Source: CAZIVO01 sp964542765 (GTDB lineage Bacteria; Planctomycetota; UBA1135; UBA2386). Taken from it: DNA of 64,000 nucleotides. The notes beneath the pieces are model-generated. The model made no database searches. It saw only the letters and a list, made by a program, of their open reading frames with translations, and was not told the origin of the DNA. Below are positions 41,943 through 49,284 of the stretch, in pieces; position 1 is the first letter of the stretch, and every line of letters starts with the position of its first letter. Both the position numbers and the translations under genes were made by a program. The stretch covers positions 1 through 64,000 of the forward strand of contig CAZIVO010000005.1 in NCBI GenBank assembly GCA_964542765.1, in the 5' to 3' direction.

Positions 41943-43370
41943 ATGCGAGACCCCCTGCAGAGAAACGAGTTTCTACGCGCGATGACACGGCGGAACTTCC
42001 TGGGTTCGTCGAGTCTCGGGCTGGGCTCCCTCGCTCTGGGTGGACTGCTGAACCCGGGCGCGTGCACGCCGTCGCCGCGCGTGCGGCGTGTGATCTATCT
42101 GTTCCAGTCCGGCGCACCATCGCAGGTGGAGTTGTTCGATCACAAGCCGGGACTGGACCGACTGCACGGCACCGAACTGCCGGACTCGATCCGCAAGGGT
42201 CAGCGGTTGACCGGAATGACCTCGGGCCAGAAGAAGTTTCCCGTGGTTCGCTCCATCTATCCCTTCCGTCGTTACGGTGAGTCGGGCATGTGGATGGGAG
42301 AGACCCTGCCCTACATCGGTGCGGTTGCCGATCGGATCTGCATGATTCGCACCTTGCATACCGAGGCGATCAACCATGATCCCGCGATCACGTTTTTCCA
42401 GACGGGCCATCAGCAACCGGGGCGTCCGAGTATCGGTGCCTGGTTCAGTTACGGTCTGGGAAGTGAGAGTGAGGATCTTCCGGCCTACGTTGTTCTGCTC
42501 TCACGCAACACGATGCCCCTGGCTCAGCCGATCTACTCGCGACTGTGGGGGAGCGGTTTCTTGCCGGCCAATCACCAAGGTGTCAAGTTGCGGCCCGGAG
42601 CCGATCCCGTGCTTTATCTGAACGACCCCGCTGGCGACTCTCGTGGCGGCACGCGCCAGCTCTTCGACGGTATTGCCGAACTCAACCGCCTGCGTAGAGA
42701 CGCAGTGGCCGATCCGGCCATCGACGCGCGGATCCGGGCATACGAACTCGCCTTTCGGATGCAGACCTCCGTGCCCGATCTGACCGATCTCTCGGACGAG
42801 CCGGCGAGCACCTTCGAACTCTATGGCGAACAGGCGCGGGTTCCGGGCTCCTTCGCTGCCAACTGCTTGCTGGCCCGTCGTTTGGCCGAGCGAGGTGTGC
42901 GCTTCATTCAGCTCTTTCATCGCGGCTGGGACAGTCACAGCAATCTACCCAAGGAGCATCGCCAGCAGTGCCTGGACACGGATCGCGGATCAGGCGCTCT
43001 GGTTGCGGATCTGGCTCGCCGGGGTTTGCTGGAGGATACTCTGGTGGTCTGGGGCGGCGAGTTCGGTCGCACCGTCTACGGGCAGGGCAATCCAGACAGT
43101 GTCGTGAAGGGCAACTTCGGTCGGGACCATCACCCGCGTTGCTTCTCGATGTGGCTCGCCGGCGGCGGCGTCAAGGGCGGCCATGTCCATGGTGAGACGG
43201 ACGATTTCAGCTACAACATCGTCCGCGACCCGGTGCACATCCACGATCTGCACGCGACCATCCTGCATTGTTGCGGCGTCGATCATGAGGCCCTGACCCA
43301 TCGGTTCCAGGGCCGCGACTATCGCCTCACCGATGTCCATGGCCGTGTCGTCACGGACATCCTGTCCTGA
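41943..43370 (+). CDS. DUF1501 family protein (Tat-exported)
   Basis: A 475-residue protein with a twin-arginine signal: TRRNFLGSSSLGLGSLALGGLL. The rest is typical DUF1501: VIYLFQSGAPSQVELFDHKPG, IRTLHTEAINHDPAITFFQTG, RPSIGAWFSYGLGS, VWGGEFGRTVYGQ, GRDHHPRCFSMWLAGGGVKGG and DLHATILHCCGVDHE. The fold is related to alkaline phosphatase/sulfatase. It follows the PSCyt1-DUF1549-DUF1553 gene by three bases, the standard pair in Planctomycetota, and its export by Tat suggests that a cofactor is bound before secretion. The role is unknown. Confidence 0.93.
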   Translation: MRDPLQRNEFLRAMTRRNFLGSSSLGLGSLALGGLLNPGACTPSPRVRRVIYLFQSGAPSQVELFDHKPGLDRLHGTELPDSIRKGQRLTGMTSGQKKFPVVRSIYPFRRYGESGMWMGETLPYIGAVADRICMIRTLHTEAINHDPAITFFQTGHQQPGRPSIGAWFSYGLGSESEDLPAYVVLLSRNTMPLAQPIYSRLWGSGFLPANHQGVKLRPGADPVLYLNDPAGDSRGGTRQLFDGIAELNRLRRDAVADPAIDARIRAYELAFRMQTSVPDLTDLSDEPASTFELYGEQARVPGSFAANCLLARRLAERGVRFIQLFHRGWDSHSNLPKEHRQQCLDTDRGSGALVADLARRGLLEDTLVVWGGEFGRTVYGQGNPDSVVKGNFGRDHHPRCFSMWLAGGGVKGGHVHGETDDFSYNIVRDPVHIHDLHATILHCCGVDHEALTHRFQGRDYRLTDVHGRVVTDILS

Positions 43371-43437
43371 GCGGGTGTGGGCGGCGGTATCCTGTCCCGG
43401 GTGTCGGCGCCGAAACGTATTTCCCCTTGCCCGATGA

Positions 43438-43443
43438 TATCTT
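43438..43443 (+). promoter_or_regulatory. -10 box (TATCTT) for the sulfatase gene
   Basis: TATCTT ends eight bases before ATG 43452, the start that gives the signal peptide. There is no Shine-Dalgarno sequence. Confidence 0.3.
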
Positions 43444-43451
43444 CCCTTGTC

Positions 43452-44870
43452 ATGAATCGTTCCGTGGCAGCCCTTCTCTTGTGCAGTCTGCTTCTCGCCC
43501 AAACTCCTACCCGCCCCGAGTCAGGATCGACATCTACCGTTCACGCTGTCACGCCGCCGAACATCCTCTTCATTTTCGCCGATGATTGGGGCTGGGGGGA
43601 TCTCGGTTGTCATGGGCACCCTTACGTCAAGACCCCGAATATCGACCGACTGGCCAGGGAGGGGACCGACTTTCATCGGTTCAGCGTGGCCAGCGGGGTT
43701 TGCTCGCCCAGCCGGACGGCTGTGATGACGGGACATTTCCCGGCTCGCTATAACATCGATGGTCATTTCGCCTGGGTGCCCAGCAATGCCAAGCGCAACA
43801 TGCCCGACTGGCTGGATCCGAAGGCTCCGCTTCTCTCGCGTTTTCTCCGCGAGGCCGGCTATGCCACGGCCCATTTCGGCAAATGGCATCTGTCCAATGA
43901 CATGATCCCTGATTCACCGCTCCCGAGCGAGTATGGCTTCGACGCCTACGGCGCCTTCAATTGTTCGGGCAAGCAAATGCCCGTGCACGATGATGCGAAG
44001 AGCACCATTGCCTTCATCGAGAAGAGTAGCAGCGAAGGGAAGCCATTCTTCGTCAATCTGTGGCTGCATGAGCCGCACACGCCATTTCACACCGTGCCGA
44101 AATACCGCGAACGTTTCTCCGACCTCGAAGAGCGCGACAATATCTATGCCTCTGTCCTGTCACACGCTGACGACCGGGTGGGTGAGGTGCTGGATGCGCT
44201 CGATCGTCTGGAGTTGGCCGATGAAACGCTGGTCATTTTCAGTTCCGATAACGGCCCTGCTCGGGCAGGTTCCGGCACCAAGCTCAAGTCCATGTACGAC
44301 TCGGCCACGGGTGAGGGGTTCAACGTCGCCGCCTCCAGAGGAATCACCGGTGGGCGCAAAGGTTACAAGGCGGCGCTTTTCGAAGGAGGTGTCGGCGTGC
44401 CCTTCATTGCTCGTTGGCCGGGAAAGGTTCCTGCGGGCAAGGAGGACAAGACATCGATTTTTTCCGCCGTGGATTTGCTGCCCACCTTTTGCGAAATCGC
44501 GGGGGTGAAGCTACCCACCTCCTATGAACCCGATGGCGTCAGTCAGGTGGCGACCCTCAAGGGTGAAGGCGAGGCCCTCCGAGAAAAACCCCTCTTCTGG
44601 AAAGCGCTCGCCCCATGGCCTGCTCGGAAGACCAAACCCGATCATTGGGTTTCCTACGTGGTGGTGAAGCAGCGCTGGAAACTCGTGGCCAACCGGAATG
44701 CCGACCACCTTGAACTTTACGATCTCCTTGCCGATCCCTACGAGAAGAACGATCTCAAGGCGAAGAACCCCAAGGTGGTGAAGGAACTGCTTCGAATGCT
44801 CGATCAATGGCGGGCCACTCTTCCCGCCAAACCTGTCGGCAAGGTATTCTCGAGCCTGCGGACCCGCTGA
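43452..44870 (+). CDS. secreted sulfatase (formylglycine type)
   Basis: A 472-residue sulfatase with a signal peptide (NRSVAALLLCSLLLAQ). Metal ligands are in ILFIFADDWGWGDLG (two Asp near residues 44-45). The active-site cysteine to be made into formylglycine is in VCSPSRTAVMTG (Cys near residue 84, CxPxR). YATAHFGKWHLS, LHEPHTPFH, FSSDNGP and GGRKGYKAALFEGGVGVPF complete the family pattern. It should remove sulfate esters from carbohydrates outside the cytoplasm. It follows the DUF1501 gene by 81 bases. An upstream in-frame ATG at 43434 is possible. No sulfatase-maturing enzyme lies in the window. Confidence 0.93.
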   Translation: MNRSVAALLLCSLLLAQTPTRPESGSTSTVHAVTPPNILFIFADDWGWGDLGCHGHPYVKTPNIDRLAREGTDFHRFSVASGVCSPSRTAVMTGHFPARYNIDGHFAWVPSNAKRNMPDWLDPKAPLLSRFLREAGYATAHFGKWHLSNDMIPDSPLPSEYGFDAYGAFNCSGKQMPVHDDAKSTIAFIEKSSSEGKPFFVNLWLHEPHTPFHTVPKYRERFSDLEERDNIYASVLSHADDRVGEVLDALDRLELADETLVIFSSDNGPARAGSGTKLKSMYDSATGEGFNVAASRGITGGRKGYKAALFEGGVGVPFIARWPGKVPAGKEDKTSIFSAVDLLPTFCEIAGVKLPTSYEPDGVSQVATLKGEGEALREKPLFWKALAPWPARKTKPDHWVSYVVVKQRWKLVANRNADHLELYDLLADPYEKNDLKAKNPKVVKELLRMLDQWRATLPAKPVGKVFSSLRTR

Positions 44871-44898
44871 CCGGACGTTCGTACGCGCCCTGCTGGCG

Positions 44899-44940
44899 AT
44901 GCCGACAAGGTGGATGTACCACCGCCCGTTGGCTCGGCAT
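44899..44940. terminator. nested hairpin between convergent genes
   Basis: ATGCCGA (44899-44905) pairs with TCGGCAT (44934-44940), and inside it GGTGG (44909-44913) pairs with CCACC (44919-44923). It lies between the sulfatase stop and the convergent gene ending at 44983, so it may end transcripts from both sides. No long T-run is present. Confidence 0.4.
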
Positions 44941-44982
44941 GCCCATGTTCGCATTCTGGCCAGATGTGGTTTGAAGCGGGGG

Positions 44983-45510
44983 TCACTTGCCGAAGGTGAT
45001 GGTCAGCCCTTGGCTCGCGGTGAGGTTCAAGCGGTTGCTGTCAGGATCCATGTTGGCACCCTGAGCGAAGATTGTTTTGCCAACGAAAAAAGGATCATCA
45101 GGCACCCCGAAGCTCGAGGTTGTCGATACGCCCTCGGGGTCGAAGGCTACCTCCATCGAGAAGATCGGGTCGAGATAAAGCGTGCAACCTGTCATCCCGG
45201 CGACTGTCAAACCCAGGCTCTTTTGCACCGCGCCCAGAAAGATGAAACCTCCGGAACTTGCGCGGCCATTGATCATCTTGAGACCGAACTCCTCGCCGAG
45301 ATCCGGACTTCCATTTCCAACGATGGTCAAGGGTCCGCTGCCGCAGCCAATACCGTAGTTCAAGAAGGACCCACCCGGGGTTCCTTGGCTCCAGTTCCGC
45401 TGCCAGGGCGGTATCGACTGCTTCGGTGAGGGGTCGGTGGAACCGGTAAAAGCAAAGAAGAGAGCCACGATCACGACACCGAAAAGTAGACATAAACATG
45501 CCCTCACCAT
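44983..45510 (-). CDS. small membrane-anchored protein with planctomycete-type C-terminal domain
   Basis: A 175-residue protein: one N-terminal hydrophobic segment (ACLCLLFGVVIVALFFAFTG), a short linker, then a 125-residue domain from NYGIGCGSGPLTIVGNGSPDLG to the end. It is closely related to the C-terminus of the protein at 37438 and ends ITFGK as that one does. It is thus almost only the shared domain plus an anchor. The ATG has TAGGGT six bases upstream with TTGGGA at -35 distance, and no Shine-Dalgarno. It lies beside the sulfatase gene, convergent with it. Function unknown. Confidence 0.68.
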   Translation of the reverse strand: MVRACLCLLFGVVIVALFFAFTGSTDPSPKQSIPPWQRNWSQGTPGGSFLNYGIGCGSGPLTIVGNGSPDLGEEFGLKMINGRASSGGFIFLGAVQKSLGLTVAGMTGCTLYLDPIFSMEVAFDPEGVSTTSSFGVPDDPFFVGKTIFAQGANMDPDSNRLNLTASQGLTITFGK

Positions 45511-45516
45511 TTCCCC

Positions 45517-45544
45517 ACCCTACTCATTTGAGGCGGAGTCCCAA
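45517..45544 (-). promoter_or_regulatory. leaderless-type promoter (TTGGGA-16-TAGGGT)
   Basis: On the minus strand TTGGGA (45539-45544) and TAGGGT (45517-45522) are 16 bases apart, and the -10 box ends six bases before ATG 45510. Confidence 0.5.
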
Positions 45545-45620
45545 GAGAGGTCGGGACTCTGTGTATGGGGTCGGGGGGAGAGGAGCAGGAGGTGTTGCGC
45601 ATGCTATTCCACACCTTTAG

Positions 45621-46028
45621 TCAGAGCCCGGCAGCTTTTTTTGCGCGAGTGATCTCCGCAGCGGGGAGTCGCCAATCGTCTGACGCTGGCGCGCTCCGCA
45701 CCAGTGTCAGACCGGTCAAGGTCGCGCTCGTTTGAAGGTTGGTGGTATGTGTGATCTTGATCTCCACGGACCCGGTCAACTCTGCTTTCAACGGACTCGC
45801 CTCACTCTGACCCAGAGAAGTTGCAGCTACCTCCGTCGCAAACGGCCTCTCACCAGAAGCGTCCCAGATCTCGCTGGCCGTGCTGCTGTCGTCAGCGTCG
45901 AAGAGGGTGGCCAGGATGACCTCCCCTCCCTGAGAGATCTCCAGCTTCAACAACTTCTGTCCAGGTGGAAGACAGGAGGTGACGAGAGGCAGGGTGCACA
46001 AGCACAGGAGGATGAAGGAGAACCTCAT
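45621..46028 (-). CDS. small lipoprotein of unknown function
   Basis: A 135-residue lipoprotein with the signal MRFSFILLCLCTLPLVTSC, the lipobox cysteine at residue 19. The mature part is beta-rich (KLLKLEISQGGEVILATLF and GSVEIKITHTTNLQTSATLTGLTLV) and may be a small beta-sandwich. No family is recognised. The ATG at 46028 has TAGGAT six bases upstream, the same arrangement as the neighbouring gene at 45510. It sits 110 bases upstream of that gene on the same strand. Confidence 0.65.
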   Translation of the reverse strand: MRFSFILLCLCTLPLVTSCLPPGQKLLKLEISQGGEVILATLFDADDSSTASEIWDASGERPFATEVAATSLGQSEASPLKAELTGSVEIKITHTTNLQTSATLTGLTLVRSAPASDDWRLPAAEITRAKKAAGL

Positions 46029-46355
46029 TCCCCGATCCTACTCATCTCCCAACTGCAGCGGGAAACCTCGCGTTGCGGGACTCCCGTTCTTCTCCAAGCA
46101 CTTTTGCCATATCTCCTCCCGATGTCATCTCCGCCACGCTCAGCCTGTCTGCCTCCCTCATCGTCGAAAAGAGGCCCATTCGGGGGCATTGGTGATACTC
46201 CCCGGCCTCGAGGAGGGGCGCGCGGCTCTTGGTGGGAGGGGGGATGAATGGGAGAAATCCTCGCTTGTTGCAGGCAGTATTTTTTCTCGGACGCAGGATC
46301 GCTACAGTTCTCGCCCTTGCTTCTTCAGCCCAAGTCCTCAGAGTCTTCCCACACC
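46029..46355. other. 327-base divergent intergenic region
   Basis: It lies between the lipoprotein gene and the Clp-N gene. The left edge has TAGGAT (46035-46040, minus strand). No gene, hairpin or clear promoter for the Clp-N gene was found in the rest. Confidence 0.35.
46035..46040 (-). promoter_or_regulatory. -10 box (TAGGAT) of the small lipoprotein gene
   Basis: TAGGAT ends six bases before ATG 46028; the local sequence closely resembles that before the gene at 45510. Confidence 0.45.
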
Positions 46356-46814
46356 ATGTTCGAGCGTTTCTCCGAGAAATCGTTGAAAGCTGTAGAGACG
46401 GCGAAACAGCTCGCTGAACAGCTCAATGACGAATCCGTGGCTACTGGCCATCTCATCTATGGTTTGACGATCGATGAGAGTGTCTGCCTCCACCACATCT
46501 TCAAGGACCTCAATGTCGACCCGGACATGTTTTCGGGCTATGTCCAGTCCTTGCCGCGTGAACCCGAGGAGTCATCAGCAGGAGCTCCTTTCAATCGTCA
46601 CAGCCAGACCGTGTTCGATCGTTCCAGGGAAGCTGCTGATCAGGCTGGTGCGGATATTGTCGAACCCGAGCACATGGCGCTCGCGATATTTTCGGTCAAG
46701 GCAGGGTCTTGTTACGAGACGTTGAAGGAATTCTCGATCGATCCCGATTACGTGACCATGCTGGTCATGGAGTCCATGGGTTTTGAGGTCGAGGACGCAC
46801 CGGACTGGTTCTGA
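46356..46814 (+). CDS. stand-alone Clp N-terminal domain protein
   Basis: A 152-residue protein made only of the double Clp-N repeat. The first repeat is FSEKSLKAVETAKQLAEQL with ESVATGHLIYGLTIDES; the second is FDRSREAADQAGADIVEPEHMALAIFS. In ClpC and ClpA this domain binds adaptors and substrates, but here no AAA+ module follows. It ends at EVEDAPDWF. ATG 46356 fits the start of the domain. It could act as an adaptor or decoy for a Clp chaperone, which is inference. It converges with the YyaL-like gene. Confidence 0.78.
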   Translation: MFERFSEKSLKAVETAKQLAEQLNDESVATGHLIYGLTIDESVCLHHIFKDLNVDPDMFSGYVQSLPREPEESSAGAPFNRHSQTVFDRSREAADQAGADIVEPEHMALAIFSVKAGSCYETLKEFSIDPDYVTMLVMESMGFEVEDAPDWF

Positions 46815-46840
46815 TCCGGCCGAAAATTCTGTTCGCAGCG

Positions 46841-48556
46841 CTATCGGCGCAGTTGCTCTACCTCTGTCATCTTTTCGACCAGTTCATCGGTCGAGCGTGC
46901 GGTGGCCTTGGTGGTCTCGGCGATGGACAGGTAGGCAACAGGCGTTTCTTCGATGCGGTGGCCGCTTCTTTCGATCAGGATGGGGTCGTGTTTGGGGTCG
47001 AGCATCTGCACGATGCGCGATGGTACGTAGCACGATAGCGCGGCGCGGCGAAGGTTGTCGGCAGCTTCACCATCACGATCGCCGATGATCGTGATGGTCA
47101 GTGGCGGGTAGAAGATCAGATCGATGGCGCGCCCATACCCAGCGACGTAATAGCCGTATTCCTTGTAGTCATCGGCGAAGGATTCGAGGGTCATCACGGC
47201 TTCGTCGGATAACTCGTTTCGTCGTGACAGGTGAGAGAGTCGGACCAGTGCTTCGGCCATGACAGCATTGTCGAGAATGCTGCGGTTGCGGTGGCCGCCC
47301 GAGGCCTGATAGCCATGGTCATGCAAGATGTCGAAGAAACCGCCGCCCGGTGCTCTCTGCTGCTCGAACACCCTTTCGGCGATGGCTTCGGCCGGCAGCA
47401 GCAGATCGGCGTTGCCGGTGTGCTGCGAGGCGTCGATCAAGGCGCCAATGAGATATGCCTGATCCGACAGCATGCCGGGCAGGTGATAGGTGCCGTCCCA
47501 GTAGTGATAGGCGGTGCCCTGGCCGTCGAACAGATGCTCGAGCAGGAAGCGCAGAACGCGCATGGCGCAATCCCGAAGCTCGGGCCTGTCCAGGACAAGT
47601 GAAGCCTTGAGGAGACTCGAGGCGGCGACGGCATTCCAGCTCGTGTAGATCGTCTGATCCAAAGAGGGCGGTGCTGTCCCTGCTCGCATCTCAGGATCGG
47701 TCTGGTAGTAATCGATTTGAGCATCCTGGCTTCCGAAGAAGGCGCCGGTCTCGGTGTCGAGCATGAAGTTCAACATCCATCCGACGATGCCCTCGGCGGT
47801 TGAGCGGTAGGAGTCGTTACCGAAGAGTTGGTAGGCTTCCAGGTAGCACAGGAGCCGCTGACTGTTCGTCTCCAGCGTCTTCTCGTAGTTAGGTGTCTGC
47901 CAATCGACCGTATGGGAGTAGCGGAAGAAACCACCATCGATCGGGTCGTGGAGAGCGGACTGATGGACGCGGTTGAGCGTTGTGGTGACGATCTCGCGCA
48001 TGCGCCCATCTTGATGTTTCGCGGCCCGGACCATCGCGAAATCGATGGCTTGACAGTGGAAGAATTTGGACTTGTCTCCCCAGCCGCCGTAGCGAGTGTC
48101 AAATTTCTCGTAGATCGTTTCGGCGATGTGTTCGACCATTCGGTTGTCGAGCACACCTTGATCTCTACTCGTCCGCTCGGTTCCATCATCGCTCCCGATG
48201 GCTTCTGGTACGGATCGCCAGGAATCGATAGTGGATTTCAGGCTGGTCAGGAATCCAGCCTGGTCGAGGTCGTCAACCTTTCGGATCACGGTGCCGCTGG
48301 GGGTGAGGCAGGTGATCGTCGGCCAGCTACCGGACCCATAGCGATCGTCCAGATCCGGTCGCTTCTCGGAGTCGATGCGGACGGGCACGAAGCCGGTTTC
48401 GATCATGTCGATGACTTCGGGAGCTGCCAGGGTGGTGGCGAGGAACTCCTTGCAGTCTGCGCATCCGGGGGCGGTGATCAGGAGCAAGACAGGCTTGTCG
48501 GAGGCACCTCCGGATTCGAAGGTGTTGGAGTCGAAGTCTTGCCAGTGAATTGTCAT
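46841..48556 (-). CDS. YyaL-like protein: thioredoxin-like domain plus (alpha/alpha)6 barrel
   Basis: A 571-residue protein. The first 120 residues are thioredoxin-like with CADC at about residues 32-35 in LITAPGCADCKEFLATTL. The rest is an alpha-barrel like that of the DUF255/SSP411 family: YEKFDTRYGGWGDKSKFFH, DPIDGGFFRYSHTVDW, FFGSQDAQIDYY, YTSWNAVAASSLLKAS and GGHRNRSILDNAVMAEAL. It is somewhat shorter than typical YyaL. The role is unknown; a sugar-epimerase-like barrel has been suggested for the family. The ATG at 48556 lacks a clear ribosome binding site. Confidence 0.82.
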   Translation of the reverse strand: MTIHWQDFDSNTFESGGASDKPVLLLITAPGCADCKEFLATTLAAPEVIDMIETGFVPVRIDSEKRPDLDDRYGSGSWPTITCLTPSGTVIRKVDDLDQAGFLTSLKSTIDSWRSVPEAIGSDDGTERTSRDQGVLDNRMVEHIAETIYEKFDTRYGGWGDKSKFFHCQAIDFAMVRAAKHQDGRMREIVTTTLNRVHQSALHDPIDGGFFRYSHTVDWQTPNYEKTLETNSQRLLCYLEAYQLFGNDSYRSTAEGIVGWMLNFMLDTETGAFFGSQDAQIDYYQTDPEMRAGTAPPSLDQTIYTSWNAVAASSLLKASLVLDRPELRDCAMRVLRFLLEHLFDGQGTAYHYWDGTYHLPGMLSDQAYLIGALIDASQHTGNADLLLPAEAIAERVFEQQRAPGGGFFDILHDHGYQASGGHRNRSILDNAVMAEALVRLSHLSRRNELSDEAVMTLESFADDYKEYGYYVAGYGRAIDLIFYPPLTITIIGDRDGEAADNLRRAALSCYVPSRIVQMLDPKHDPILIERSGHRIEETPVAYLSIAETTKATARSTDELVEKMTEVEQLRR

Positions 48557-48662
48557 GGCCGCGCACTCGACTGCGGTCGCTCGGAGACCCAGCGCGAGGG
48601 CGGGGAAACCGTATCAGGTTGGCCGCCCACGGCGAGGTTTGCCCGGCTATTTCACCCCTACA

Positions 48663-49109
48663 TCAGTGTGGATCTGTTGATCCGGGATGAGTTTCGGGGA
48701 GGGGGGGTGTTCCTTCACCCCCGGAGCCGGGCTGTTCTTCGGGCTCTCGTGGCGAGAATTCCAGGCGGGGTGCATCGGCCCAGAGCATCTCGAGGTCGTA
48801 GAACTTGCGGGCTGTGTCGACGAAGATGTGGACGATCACCTCGTCGAAATCCAGGAGCACCCAGGTGCTTTCTACCTGATTGCCGGCCAGATTCCGGCGC
48901 AGGCGCCCTGCTTGTTTCATCGTGAAGTCGAGTTCGCTGGACATCGCCAGGGCGTGGCGCGCATTGCGAGCGCTGGCGATGACGAAGTAGTCAGTGATCG
49001 CCAGGGGAACCGAGACATCGAGGATGGCGATGCTCTCGGCCTGGTTCTGGTGGAGGAAATCGGCGATGTCGAGAGCCAGTTCTCTTGCTTCGATGGGGGA
49101 GGTCTCCAA
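48663..49109 (-). CDS. rsfS: ribosome silencing factor RsfS
   Basis: A protein of about 148 residues of the RsfS/DUF143 family, which binds ribosomal protein L14 and keeps subunits apart when nutrients run low. Family marks are AESIAILDVSVPLAITDYFVIA, GNQVESTWVLLDFDEVIVHIF and the end FYDLEMLWADAP. A proline- and glutamate-rich tail of about 30 residues follows, longer than usual. The frame continues to 49181 across a perfect inverted repeat, so the start was set at TTG 49109 (LETSPIEARELALDIA), but no ribosome binding site is seen and the exact start is unsure. It lies downstream of hppA. Confidence 0.85.
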   Translation of the reverse strand: METSPIEARELALDIADFLHQNQAESIAILDVSVPLAITDYFVIASARNARHALAMSSELDFTMKQAGRLRRNLAGNQVESTWVLLDFDEVIVHIFVDTARKFYDLEMLWADAPRLEFSPREPEEQPGSGGEGTPPLPETHPGSTDPH

Positions 49110-49167
49110 AAAATGGTGTTTGGGGGGAGTGTAAAAGAATAGCAGCGAATCGGCGTTTCGTCTCGGT

Positions 49168-49198
49168 GGTCTGTAGACCACGGAGAGGTCTACAGACC
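49168..49198. promoter_or_regulatory. paired palindromes GGTCTNNAGACC between hppA and rsfS
   Basis: GGTCTGTAGACC (49168-49179) and GGTCTACAGACC (49187-49198) are perfect reverse complements of each other, and each is itself a palindrome with a two-base centre. Together they can form a 12-base stem with a 7-base loop. This could be an hppA terminator or two operator sites 19 bases apart. It lies in the 175 bases between the two genes. Confidence 0.5.
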
Positions 49199-49284
49199 CC
49201 AGTTGGAGCCATCACTCACGCTACCGTTCGATGGCGAGGACTCGCGTGCGATGGTTCAGATCGAGGTGGAGGGCGTTGGCGAGA

